Part shown: positions 9,401-17,253 of the stretch, one piece after another
Layout: the number at the start of each line of letters is the position of its first letter
Numbering within the stretch: the stretch's first letter is position 1
Origin: Flavobacterium bernardetii
GTDB taxonomy: Bacteria; Bacteroidota; Bacteroidia; Flavobacteriales; Flavobacteriaceae
Direction of reading: 5' to 3'
DNA length: 64,000 nucleotides
Assembly: GCF_011305415.1 (NCBI RefSeq)
Contig: NZ_JAANOQ010000007.1
Coordinates: 62,001 to 126,000, forward strand
Program-made: the position numbers and the translations under genes
Notes under the pieces: generated by a model
The model's database searches: none
The model's input: the letters and a program-made list of their open reading frames with translations, nothing else
Told to the model about the DNA's origin: nothing

Positions 9401-10180
9401 AGGTAAATGTGCGGCACCAACTGCTGCGAACAAACTTCCTGTTTTCATGATAGAATCCATGCTTTTAGTCATTACTTCATTTCTGTCAAAAAGCATCGCT
9501 TTATTGTATGATTTTGGAGAAGAAAGCATGTTTAACGTGTCAATTAAATCTAAATCTTTTTCACGATACGCATCACGTAAAACCTCAGCATAAGAACGTT
9601 TTTTTAAGATTTTTAAAAAAGCTTGTTTATTTCCGTCAATTTCACTGATATCCATTTGAGATTGGGCTCTCTCAATATTTAATGTCGTCGTTTTTACGTT
9701 TTCTAATCCTAAAGTTTTTTTACCATATTTTCTTCCTGTTCTGTAAATGAACATATCTAAATACGTTTCTTCTTGGTATTCTTGATTGGCTTGATTGGTT
9801 CGAGATAATAAGCCAATTAAATTATAATTAGAACCTCTAAAAAGAGAAGATAAATTATCTTTTTCTACAGGTGAAGTATAAAAATTAGAGTAGAAATTTC
9901 CACTAGTTTTTGTTGACCTGTAAAAACCAAATAAATCGTATAATTCGGTCCAAGTATTCGGTTCGCTTTCGTTAGCGATAAAATCTGAGGCTAATAATTT
10001 TTCGAAAAACGAATCCGATAAATGAAAAGAAACCTTGTCAGAAACGTGCATGGTTCCATACATATATGATTTTTTGGTTAATCCGTTTCCAGAAATTTCC
10101 CAAAATAAACTTTGATATTTTTTTTCTTGTGCTAAGGCAGAAATCGACAAAAATGTCAGTAAAAATAAAATCTTCTTCAA
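6413..10180 (-). CDS. Giant TraB/GumN-domain exported protein
   Basis: A 1,255-residue protein that starts at TTG: in-frame stop TAA lies four codons upstream and no ATG is available, and the TTG opens an ideal signal peptide (KKILFLLTFLSISALAQ). Residues about 20-290 are a TraB/GumN domain with the paired motifs YGTMHVS and AVGAAHLPGKNGM, the putative metal/catalytic histidines of TIKI-type proteases. The usual family length is about 290-300, so roughly 950 residues are extra. These contain repeated beta-rich blocks (about 430-780) and an alpha-helical, HEAT-like stretch (about 840-1,000), with no membrane helix. It heads the operon with the queuosine transporter and tag. A second, normal-sized GumN lies at 47991-48863. 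Function unknown. Confidence 0.85.
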   Translation of the reverse strand: MKKILFLLTFLSISALAQEKKYQSLFWEISGNGLTKKSYMYGTMHVSDKVSFHLSDSFFEKLLASDFIANESEPNTWTELYDLFGFYRSTKTSGNFYSNFYTSPVEKDNLSSLFRGSNYNLIGLLSRTNQANQEYQEETYLDMFIYRTGRKYGKKTLGLENVKTTTLNIERAQSQMDISEIDGNKQAFLKILKKRSYAEVLRDAYREKDLDLIDTLNMLSSPKSYNKAMLFDRNEVMTKSMDSIMKTGSLFAAVGAAHLPGKNGMIEMLRKKGYTVTPIISDYTEKGKKLKKQIEEYFVKPVFEVNTTSDEMVSLPLFPLVLKNEENLESPDLGNGGYINVKRMLLKDFISKKDEKFNHKTLDSLFFENIPGEILEKKAYQEKNNFVYDIKSKTKTGKNERYRYYITPLEIIAVIMSGEGDYVRRYEDEVYNNIKIKSYKQEFVSIVPNKQNFKVKMPSYYSFVGNKNDNKKLEDTEIYAFDEQENAHYFLMESTLMDISNLEDSEYELKRMHYEFYTTHELDSTQTHFDKNKFEFTSQSKLKEKNIYLKSVLKGNKYYLLGTVNTSKNKVDAFFNSFEITPAKEEIVYKTFKDSTAHFSVEIPKQQNEYLDFKFDRKKRYDDADKTNHFEVKFKTFEIFSPNKNAVEITYSQPHRYESYAVLDSLFNKVKKNISTDFEAKNYSRNNDYADLDVATVVDAAATDALNLTSVATLNEEKEEEKFNPLDYKSTTWDKTLALSTNQKLELINEKFTKDEASDYYVYEVLATKPKSRQAIKYKIVLKKGEYYTLTTLVDKNYKNDNPFIEKVFNTFKVEDKITSRTFFENKFSIFEEDLNSEHDSIRYSAIKSYSDLRIEETDFSKLKALIENFEFRKEEMEFKGDLYESIGSLKSAEVIPFLEQAYKVQDVSTQTQFSILRALTFQKSKIAYKKIAELLEYDLPISDNYVISGLFNLFTSDLENSQVLYPNILEYYSINEFHEPIVDFVKVLLNSQKAQSKKLKSYKKMLLTNAKLEYKRVASWKSEEEASEEDEYDYNDDDGAPIEAFNSYLSILYPFKNEKEISQLYQKADKLNIDDLNVAIANRELARNKKLDKNSIQKLIENPKTKYTAFQMLYHNKQNDELNKFNRDSIVKTAIHYYEDFNEKNDSIVMLDEKVITVKDKKISYFFYKKIDVEEDSYGKNSEKLTAIAFVHDENNKLNLKAFRRFDEVKIIEDKEINQIIKTMINESLNDNHLRVSFSNGNSNGYDETEYYED

Positions 10181-10208
10181 AACGAATGATTATTAAGTTA
10201 AGTTCCTT

Positions 10209-10216
10209 CAAATATA
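10209..10216 (-). promoter_or_regulatory. Possible -7 element for the giant GumN operon
   Basis: On the minus strand TATATTTG matches TAnnTTTG, 28 bases upstream of the TTG start. The -33 half is not evident. Confidence 0.4.
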
Positions 10217-10375
10217 ACAAATAGAAATAAACTTTTTAAGGATTTAACACTTGTTATGTTGAAAGTTTTTCATTTAATTGAGTTCTATGTTTTTACAGAT
10301 CGAATAATCTAATTTAAAAGTGTAACATTTTAAAAATTCTTCTACTAATTTAAAAAAACTAAAAACTTAAAAAAT

Positions 10376-11173
10376 ATGAATGCTCACGAAATAGATTACC
10401 ATATTTATGGTGAAGAAATGCAATATGTAGAAATTGAATTAGATCCACAAGAAGTTGTAATTGCTGAAGCTGGCGGATTTATGATGATGGAAGATGGTAT
10501 TAAAATGGAAACGATTTTTGGTGATGGGAGTCAACAACAACAAGCTGGTTTTATGGGTAAATTACTTTCCGCTGGAAAACGAGTTTTAACAGGCGAAAGT
10601 TTGTTTATGACTGCTTTTCAAAACCAAGCTTCTGGAAAAAAGAAAGTTTCTTTTGCTGCTCCGTATCCAGGAAAAATTATAGCTATTGATTTAAAAGCGT
10701 ATCACGGAAAATTCATTTGTCAGAAAGATGCTTTCTTATGTGCGGCGAAAGGCGTTTCAGTTGGCATTGAGTTTTCTAAAAAAATTGGAAGAGCTTTATT
10801 TGGAGGTGAAGGATTTATCATGCAAAAAATTGAAGGCGACGGAATGGCTTTCGTGCATTCTGGCGGAACATTAGCTAAAAAAGAATTAGCATCTGGTGAA
10901 ATCATGCGAATTGACACCGGTTGTGTGGTTGGTTACACGCAAGATATAGATTTTGATATTGAAATGGTTGGCGGTGTAAAAAACACCATTTTTGGTGGAG
11001 AAGGAATGTTTTACGCAACACTTCGCGGACCAGGAACTGTATTTATACAATCCTTACCTTTTAGCCGATTAGCTGGAAGAATTTTAGCTAACGCGCCACA
11101 AAATGGCGGCGGAAAAGAAGAAGGAAGTGTATTAGGTGGTGTAGGAAGATTATTAAACGGAGATAATTTTTAA
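10376..11173 (+). CDS. AIM24 / TIGR00266 family protein
   Basis: A 265-residue cytoplasmic protein of the AIM24-like family (TIGR00266), a double-barrel beta fold rich in glycine. Typical stretches are EAGGFMMMEDGIKMETIFGDG, the repeat-like GGEGFIMQKIEGDGMAFVHSGG and TGCVVGYTQDIDFDIEMVGG followed by KNTIFGGEGMFYATLRGPG. Mitochondrial AIM24 helps organise inner-membrane structure, but the role of the bacterial relatives is not established. The gene stands alone: divergent from the GumN operon and separated from the convergent oligopeptidase by a shared terminator. Confidence 0.92.
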   Translation: MNAHEIDYHIYGEEMQYVEIELDPQEVVIAEAGGFMMMEDGIKMETIFGDGSQQQQAGFMGKLLSAGKRVLTGESLFMTAFQNQASGKKKVSFAAPYPGKIIAIDLKAYHGKFICQKDAFLCAAKGVSVGIEFSKKIGRALFGGEGFIMQKIEGDGMAFVHSGGTLAKKELASGEIMRIDTGCVVGYTQDIDFDIEMVGGVKNTIFGGEGMFYATLRGPGTVFIQSLPFSRLAGRILANAPQNGGGKEEGSVLGGVGRLLNGDNF

Positions 11174-11176
11174 AAT

Positions 11177-11205
11177 AAAAAATGCGGCCAATGGCCGCAT
11201 TTTCT
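11177..11205. terminator. Bidirectional terminator between convergent genes
   Basis: The perfect 9-bp stem AATGCGGCC/GGCCGCATT with a three-base loop is flanked by A-rich sequence on the left and T-rich on the right, so it can terminate both the AIM24-like gene and the convergent prolyl oligopeptidase gene. Confidence 0.9.
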
Positions 11206-11220
11206 ATATATACTCTTTGC

Positions 11221-13326
11221 TTATTTCTTTACTTTTTTGATTCCCATATTAAACAAAGTAAACGCTTGCATATCCACTTGCTCATTTATAATAGCATCGG
11301 TTGATTTTCCTGCGCCGTGTCCGGCATTCACATCAATTCGAATTAACATAGGTTGAGAACCTGAATATTTATCTTGTAATTCGGCAGCAAATTTAAAACT
11401 ATGTGCTGGCACTACTCTATCATCATGATCACCAGTGGTTACCATTGTTGCTGGATAATTCACCCCTGATTTCACATTATGAACTGGAGAATATTTTTTA
11501 ATGTATTGAAACATTTCTTCACTTTGTTCAGACGTTCCATAATCGTATGCCCAACCTGCTCCAGCTGTAAAAGTATGGTAACGCAACATATCTAAAACAC
11601 CAACGGCTGGCAATGCGACTTTAAATAAATCTGGTCGTTGTAACATTGTTGCTCCAACTAACAAACCGCCATTCGAACCGCCTTTTATAGCTAAAAATTG
11701 TGATGAAGTATATTTTTGTGCTATTAAATATTCGGCTGCAGCAATAAAATCGTCAAATACATTTTGCTTTTTCAATTGAATTCCTCCATTGTGCCATTGC
11801 TTTCCATATTCGCCACCACCGCGTAAATTCGCCACTACATAAACACCACCATTTTCTAACCAAACGGCATTTGAAATACTAAAAGCCGGAGTTAAACTTA
11901 CATTAAATCCACCATAACCGTATAAAATAGTTGGATTTTTTCCGTTTAATTTCAATCCTTTTTTATGTGTGATAATCATTGGAATTTTAGTTCCATCTTT
12001 TGAAGTATAGAATACTTGTTTCGATTCGTATTTCTCTGATTTGAAATCCACTTTTGGTTTTTGATATACGGCAGAATTTCCTGTTTTCACATCAAATGCA
12101 TAAATAGAACTTGGAGTCGTATAATTCGTAAAAGAATAATATAACGTTTTCTCTTCTTTTTTTCCTCCAAAACCTGAAGCTGTTCCTATTCCAGGTAATT
12201 TAACTTCTGTGATTAAAGCACCATCATAATCGTATTGTTTCACTACAGAAATGGCGTCTTTCATATAATTCGCAAAAATATAATTTCCACCTGTTGAAAC
12301 CGATAAAACGTTCTCCGTTTCAGGAATGACTTCTAACCAATTTGGCAATTCTGGATTATTCGCATCAATAATCATTAATTTCTTATTTGGCGCGTTGTTG
12401 TTGGTAATAACATATAACTTGCTTCCGCGATTGTCGATAATATCATAATCATAAACCATGTTATCAACTAATGTTTTAATCTCGAATTTTGGTTGGGTCA
12501 AATCTACTAAATACAATTCGTTAGAACTTGTCGCATTGGCTGCTGAAATTACCAAAAATAAATTATCTTCTGTAACACTTCCACCAACATATCTTCTTTT
12601 TATATCACCACCAAAAACCACTTTATCTTCCGATTGCGCTGTTCCTAATTTATGATAATATAATTTATGTTGATCTGTTTTGGCAGATAATTCGCTACCT
12701 GTTGGTTTGTCGTAACTAGAATAATAAAACCCTTCATTTTTGTACCAAGAAACGCCGCTGAATTTCACGTCGACTAACGTTTTACCAATTTTTTCTTTTG
12801 TAACAGCATTCAAAACAATTACTTTTCGCCAATCTGAACCTGCTTCTGAAATTTGGTAGGCCAATAAACTTCCATCTTGCGTGAAATTAATTCCAGCTAA
12901 AGATGTCGAACCATCTTTTGAAAACGTATTCGGATCTAAAAAAACTTTTTCTTTTCCAGAAGCGTCTTTTCTAAATAAAACCGATTGGTTTTGAAGTCCG
13001 TTATTCTTATAGAAATACGTGTATTTTCCTTCTACGAATGGCGCAGAAATTTTTTCGTAATTCCACAGTTTTTCCATTCTAGCTTTGATGTTTTTTCGGA
13101 ATGGAATTTGGTCTAAATAGTTATAAGTAACTACATTTTGAGCTTTTACCCAACTTTCCGTTTCCGCACTTCTGTCGTCTTCTAACCAGCGATAAGGATC
13201 AATAACTTCGGTATTAAAATAAACATCTTTATGGTCTATTTTCTTTGTTTTTGGATACGTAATTTTATTTTGAGCCATAATTCCGACAGAACTAATTAAA
13301 GTTGCAAAAATGATTGATTTTTTCAT
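11221..13326 (-). CDS. Exported prolyl oligopeptidase (S9 family)
   Basis: A 701-residue serine peptidase that cleaves after proline in short peptides. A signal peptide (MKKSIIFATLISSVGIMAQ) places it in the periplasm. The N-terminal half is the seven-bladed propeller (beginning TKKIDHKDVYFNTEVIDPYRWLEDD) and the C-terminal half the alpha/beta-hydrolase. The catalytic triad is visible: Ser in KGGSNGGLL (about 550), Asp in GDHDDRVVP (about 635) and His in NAGHGAG (about 670). YGYGGFNVSLTPAF and NLRGGGEYGKQWH are further S9A hallmarks. The length matches family S9A, and the catalytic residues are intact. Likely transcribed alone. Confidence 0.96.
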   Translation of the reverse strand: MKKSIIFATLISSVGIMAQNKITYPKTKKIDHKDVYFNTEVIDPYRWLEDDRSAETESWVKAQNVVTYNYLDQIPFRKNIKARMEKLWNYEKISAPFVEGKYTYFYKNNGLQNQSVLFRKDASGKEKVFLDPNTFSKDGSTSLAGINFTQDGSLLAYQISEAGSDWRKVIVLNAVTKEKIGKTLVDVKFSGVSWYKNEGFYYSSYDKPTGSELSAKTDQHKLYYHKLGTAQSEDKVVFGGDIKRRYVGGSVTEDNLFLVISAANATSSNELYLVDLTQPKFEIKTLVDNMVYDYDIIDNRGSKLYVITNNNAPNKKLMIIDANNPELPNWLEVIPETENVLSVSTGGNYIFANYMKDAISVVKQYDYDGALITEVKLPGIGTASGFGGKKEEKTLYYSFTNYTTPSSIYAFDVKTGNSAVYQKPKVDFKSEKYESKQVFYTSKDGTKIPMIITHKKGLKLNGKNPTILYGYGGFNVSLTPAFSISNAVWLENGGVYVVANLRGGGEYGKQWHNGGIQLKKQNVFDDFIAAAEYLIAQKYTSSQFLAIKGGSNGGLLVGATMLQRPDLFKVALPAVGVLDMLRYHTFTAGAGWAYDYGTSEQSEEMFQYIKKYSPVHNVKSGVNYPATMVTTGDHDDRVVPAHSFKFAAELQDKYSGSQPMLIRIDVNAGHGAGKSTDAIINEQVDMQAFTLFNMGIKKVKK

Positions 13327-13348
13327 TCGTGTTTGTTTTGTTGTGTTA

Positions 13349-13356
13349 CAAATATA
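13349..13356 (-). promoter_or_regulatory. Possible -7 element for the prolyl oligopeptidase gene
   Basis: TATATTTG on the minus strand, 22 bases before the ATG, fits TAnnTTTG. The -33 element is not clear. Confidence 0.45.
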
Positions 13357-13362
13357 TAGTTT

Positions 13363-15573
13363 CTACAAATCAAAATTTACACCTAAAACTATATTTCTTC
13401 CCATATTATATATTCCGTCTGCTTTTAAGCGAGATAAATGCGCTACATATTCTTTGTTTAATAAGTTTGTAGCCGTTAAATATAAATTGAATTTCGATTT
13501 ATTCATCTGAATATCTGTTCCAATTCCTGATGAAAGCAGCAAATAATCGTTGGTTTTTGTTTCGAATTGGCTGATATTATTTTGGTTAAATGTGTAATTC
13601 GCTTGCAAGAAAATAAAACTGTTTTTTATGTTTTTCGATACATCAAAATTCGCTCTAAAATTGTTTTTCCATTGATTAGCAGGAAGTAAAGGCAAACTCG
13701 AATTATTGTTTAATTGTCCAATTACGATTTCATAACTACTGGTCATGTGTAACCAATCTATTTCGTGTAAATGCAAGTGAATTCCGGTTTCTCCACCAAA
13801 TAAAACGGCATTATTTTGTAAATAATCGTACACGAAATTATCGTCAATAGTGTTTCCGTTTGGCGAAATAAAAATATAATTATTGATGTTATTGTAAAAT
13901 CCGTTCGCAAAGAAATCGAAATGTTCTGCGTTATAATCGACATTTAAATCGACTTGAAAATTTTGTTCGTTTTTCAAGTTTGGATTTCCAATTTCATAAC
14001 GATTGCTTCCTTCATGAACACCATTTGAAGATAATTCTGATAAATTTGGTGCTCTGAAACCGGTTGCTACATTGATTCTTGTTGTAATTTTTTCTGTAAT
14101 TTCTGTTTTAAATCCGAAGGAAGCGTTGATACTTTCGAAGTTTTTATCCAATTTTTGAAAAGAACCTTCTGTACCGAATTCTCCAAATTCTTGAATAGTT
14201 ACGTTTCTAAAATCGTATCGCACCCCAAATTGCAACAGGTTTTTATTGAATTTATATTGCGAAGTTCCGAAGAAACCAATATCAGCAATTTTCGCATTTG
14301 GAATCAATCTTTCTTCTCCAAAATTTCTATTTTCTTGATTCATTCCTTGAAAACCAATAATTGTTTCGAACTTCCCGAAATCTGGCAAATAATATCTTAC
14401 GTTATAATTGAACGTTTTCAATTTCATAAAAAGAGCAATTTCATCAATGCTTTCTAACTCTTTTCTGTCGTTAAAAACATAACCTGCTGTAGCTTCTAAT
14501 TTGGAATTTTTGAAGAATACTTTCTGATTAAAACTCAACAAATGATTTTCAATTTTCTGACTTGGAAATAAAGGAGTTCTAAATCTTGAATCTTCAATTT
14601 CTTCTTCTGGTAAACCTAAATTTAAATCGTTATAGTTGTAACGAAAATCGGCTACATAACGTGAAGTGGCAAAAGAAGTTCCGATTTTAAAATCTTTTTC
14701 AATAAAACGTGTATTGACTACCGTTTCACCATTTGGAGTTTTATAATCGGCGTGAGTGGTATAATTATTTTGAACTAAAAACTTAAATTTCTCTTCCGAA
14801 GCTTTTACCGTTACCGAACTATTTGAGCCTTGCGTATTGCTATTTACAACCTGATTTACAGCTAATTCCGTTTTATTATTAGCCGCATATTTTTCTGGAT
14901 TGAAATACAAAACACCTCCCATCGCATCCGAACCATATAATAAAGAAGCGGGTCCTTTTATGATTTCTACACTTTCTTGTCCATTGGCATTTAATCCTAA
15001 ACCGTGTTCTTCACCAAATTGTTGGTTTTCTAATCGGATGCCTTGTGCATATGTTAAAACTCTATTTCCACTTAAACCACGAATAACAGGTTTTCCGATA
15101 GAAACACCAGTCGAAACTACACTTACACCCGGATTTGTAGCCAAAGCATCTGATAAATTGATAGCCCCAGCATTTTGAATTTGTTTTAGATTAATGTGAT
15201 CAATTTTTACCACATTTTCGTTTTGTGTTTTGTTGAAAACAGAAGAAACTAAGATTTCATCTATGTGATGTTCTTCATTTTCTAAGATAATATCTAGAAT
15301 TTTTTGTTCTTGATTTCCGATAGAAACTTGTTCAGATTTAATTTCGAATTTATCTTTTTTGAAAATTAAAATCCATTTTCCAATTGGTAAATTTTTAATT
15401 TCAAATTGTCCTTTTTCGTTAGATTTTGTTTGAATGACCGCATCGGAAACCGAAATTTCAACGTTAGAAATAGTTTCGTTGTTTCTGTTTTTAATTGTTC
15501 CTGAAACGGAATTTTGAGCTAAGCCCATAGTTGTAAAGCCCATCAAGATGATGAGAAAAATATATTTTTTCAT
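13363..15573 (-). CDS. TonB-dependent outer-membrane receptor
   Basis: A 736-residue outer-membrane transporter. In order: signal peptide (1-19, ending GLAQ), a carboxypeptidase-regulatory-like domain (about 20-100), a TonB plug (about 115-225, with LSDALATNPGVSVV, KPVIRGLSGNRVLT and VEIIKGPASLLYGSDAMGGVL), and a 22-strand barrel to the C-terminus with the late motif GFRAPNLSELSSNGVHEGSNR. The ENQQFGEEHGLGL stretch in the plug resembles metal-uptake (Zn/Cu-type) receptors more than siderophore ones. The gene upstream encodes a small exported His/Cys protein. Inference: uptake of a transition metal ion or complex; the ligand is not proved. No SusD partner is present, which argues against glycan uptake. 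Confidence 0.93.
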   Translation of the reverse strand: MKKYIFLIILMGFTTMGLAQNSVSGTIKNRNNETISNVEISVSDAVIQTKSNEKGQFEIKNLPIGKWILIFKKDKFEIKSEQVSIGNQEQKILDIILENEEHHIDEILVSSVFNKTQNENVVKIDHINLKQIQNAGAINLSDALATNPGVSVVSTGVSIGKPVIRGLSGNRVLTYAQGIRLENQQFGEEHGLGLNANGQESVEIIKGPASLLYGSDAMGGVLYFNPEKYAANNKTELAVNQVVNSNTQGSNSSVTVKASEEKFKFLVQNNYTTHADYKTPNGETVVNTRFIEKDFKIGTSFATSRYVADFRYNYNDLNLGLPEEEIEDSRFRTPLFPSQKIENHLLSFNQKVFFKNSKLEATAGYVFNDRKELESIDEIALFMKLKTFNYNVRYYLPDFGKFETIIGFQGMNQENRNFGEERLIPNAKIADIGFFGTSQYKFNKNLLQFGVRYDFRNVTIQEFGEFGTEGSFQKLDKNFESINASFGFKTEITEKITTRINVATGFRAPNLSELSSNGVHEGSNRYEIGNPNLKNEQNFQVDLNVDYNAEHFDFFANGFYNNINNYIFISPNGNTIDDNFVYDYLQNNAVLFGGETGIHLHLHEIDWLHMTSSYEIVIGQLNNNSSLPLLPANQWKNNFRANFDVSKNIKNSFIFLQANYTFNQNNISQFETKTNDYLLLSSGIGTDIQMNKSKFNLYLTATNLLNKEYVAHLSRLKADGIYNMGRNIVLGVNFDL

Positions 15574-15691
15574 GTGTATAAGTTTAAAATAAATATAATA
15601 GTGATATTAAAAACACGGATTTCACAGATTAGCACAAATAAAACATTTGAGTAACAAGTGTAACCCTATTTTAATAAATCAAATAGAGAAA

Positions 15692-15710
15692 TACTGAAAC
15701 AAGTTCAGTA
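15692..15710 (-). terminator. Possible terminator after the small His/Cys protein gene
   Basis: A perfect 7-bp inverted repeat (TACTGAA/TTCAGTA, five-base loop) lies nine bases past the stop codon. The T tract on the minus strand is short, so termination may be weak. Confidence 0.45.
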
Positions 15711-15718
15711 CAAAAAAC

Positions 15719-16051
15719 TTATACTACCGGTGGACCTCGATGTGAGAAATATAAAAATTCCTTTTCTTTTACGATAGATTCGTACGTATTAGAAAAATGA
15801 AATTTATGTTGTGGATTTATAAAATCAAAAGTAAAAATTTCAGTAGAAAGAAAAGCGGCGAATTGGAAATCACAGACTGGACAATCGGTTTGAGTATCCG
15901 CAGATACCTGCGTTTTAGAAGTATCTTCTTGAGTAACCGCGTCATGAAAATGATGGGCTTCATCTGTAAAAATATGTAACGACTGATAGCATATGGCAAA
16001 AAGTATTGCCAATGCCATCAGAACATTATATTTTACATAGTTTTTTTGCAT
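15719..16051 (-). CDS. Small exported His- and Cys-containing protein
   Basis: A 110-residue protein with an N-terminal hydrophobic segment (about 8-24) that looks like a signal peptide or anchor, followed by a His cluster (EAHHFHDAV) and a CPVC pair (DCPVCDFQFAAF), and another His near the C-terminus. This order (hydrophobic start, HxxH-rich patch, CPxC) resembles the small DUF2946-like proteins often found beside metal-related TonB receptors. Its ATG overlaps the asd stop by one base (TAATG), so translation is coupled to asd, and the TonB receptor gene follows after 145 bases. Inference: a metal-binding accessory to the receptor. Family assignment uncertain. Confidence 0.7.
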   Translation of the reverse strand: MQKNYVKYNVLMALAILFAICYQSLHIFTDEAHHFHDAVTQEDTSKTQVSADTQTDCPVCDFQFAAFLSTEIFTFDFINPQHKFHFSNTYESIVKEKEFLYFSHRGPPVV

Positions 16052-17040
16052 TATACTAGGTTATTCGCAACTAGATACTCCGCAATTTGAACCGTATTTG
16101 TAGCCGCGCCCTTTCGTAAATTATCCGCAACAATCCACATGTTTAAGGTGTTAGGCTGACTTCCATCTCTACGGATTCTTCCCACAAAAACATCGTCTTT
16201 ACCTTCTGCATAAAATGGCATTGGATAAGTAAAAGTATCAATATTATCTTGAACTGTAATTCCTGGAGTGTTATGTAAAAGTGTACGAACTTCGTTCACA
16301 TCAAAATCGTTATGAAATTCTACGTTTACCGCTTCACTATGTCCACCAACAACCGGAATTCTTACTGCAGTTGCTGTAACACCAATTGTTTTGTCGTTTA
16401 ATATTTTTTGTGTTTCACGAACCAATTTCATTTCTTCTTTGGTATAATCGTTTTCTTCAAACACATCACATTGTGGAATTGCATTTCTATGAATTTGGTA
16501 TTTATAAGCCATTTCGCCTTTAATACCAGCATATTCGTTTTCTAATTGTTGCACACCCTTAACACCAGTTCCAGTGATAGATTGGTATGTAGAAACAATA
16601 ACGCGTTTGATTTTATATTTCTTATGTAAGGGTGCTAAAGCCATCACTAATTGAATCGTAGAACAATTCGCATTTGGAATAATTTTGTCGTCTTTAGTTA
16701 AAATATCTGCATTGATTTCTGGAACCACTAATTTCTTAGTTTCATCCATTCTCCATGCTGAAGAATTATCAATTACTGTAGTTCCCGCTGCAGCAAATTT
16801 TGGTGCCCAAGCTAAAGAAGTTTCACCACCTGCAGAAAACAAAGCAATATCTGCTTTCATATCCACTGCTGTTTGTAAACTAACTACTTTATAAGTTTTT
16901 CCGTTGAATTCAATTTCTTTACCCACAGATTTTTCTGAGGCAACAGGAATTAATTCCGTAACCGGAAAATTTCTTTCTTTTAATATTTGAAGCATTACTT
17001 CTCCCACCATTCCAGTGGCTCCAACAACGGCTACTTTCAT
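16051..17040 (-). CDS. asd: Aspartate-semialdehyde dehydrogenase
   Basis: A 329-residue cytoplasmic enzyme reducing aspartyl phosphate to aspartate semialdehyde with NADPH, the branch point to lysine/diaminopimelate, threonine and methionine. Seen: the NADP-binding start VAVVGATGMVGEVMLQIL, the catalytic cysteine in PNANCSTIQLV (about residue 127), the GTGVKGVQQLENE block, and the active-site histidine in VVGGHSEAVNVEF. The length is right for the bacterial family. Its stop overlaps the start of the following small exported protein gene by one base, an odd coupling of a core biosynthetic gene to a likely metal-uptake cluster. Confidence 0.98.
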   Translation of the reverse strand: MKVAVVGATGMVGEVMLQILKERNFPVTELIPVASEKSVGKEIEFNGKTYKVVSLQTAVDMKADIALFSAGGETSLAWAPKFAAAGTTVIDNSSAWRMDETKKLVVPEINADILTKDDKIIPNANCSTIQLVMALAPLHKKYKIKRVIVSTYQSITGTGVKGVQQLENEYAGIKGEMAYKYQIHRNAIPQCDVFEENDYTKEEMKLVRETQKILNDKTIGVTATAVRIPVVGGHSEAVNVEFHNDFDVNEVRTLLHNTPGITVQDNIDTFTYPMPFYAEGKDDVFVGRIRRDGSQPNTLNMWIVADNLRKGAATNTVQIAEYLVANNLV

Positions 17041-17068
17041 TTGTTTAGATTTTATTTTTTAGAGGTAA

Positions 17069-17076
17069 CAAATGTA
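17069..17076 (-). promoter_or_regulatory. Possible -7 element for asd
   Basis: TACATTTG on the minus strand, 28 bases upstream of the ATG, fits TAnnTTTG; no strong -33 partner is seen. Confidence 0.4.
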
Positions 17077-17212
17077 TCACTTTTATATTATTTGGTATTT
17101 GCTTAAGCAATACATTTTTATTAGTGATTTCATCTTTATATGTATTATTTTTTAGCTAGGCAAAAGTATAAAACTTATTGCTAACATTTTTATCAAAAAA
17201 AGTTAATAATCA

Positions 17213-17237
17213 TAAAAAAACTGCTCGAAAGCAGTTC
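17213..17237 (-). terminator. Terminator after the TlpA-like gene
   Basis: The stem AACTGCT/AGCAGTT with a CGAA-type tetraloop is followed on the minus strand by seven T residues, 17 bases beyond the stop codon. Confidence 0.88.
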
Positions 17238-17253
17238 CTTTATTTTTTGTGAT

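Noticed and set aside
15797-15979. A plus-strand 60-codon frame opposite the small His/Cys protein gene
   Set aside because: Shadow of the minus-strand gene, whose signal peptide, CPVC motif and coupling to asd are convincing.
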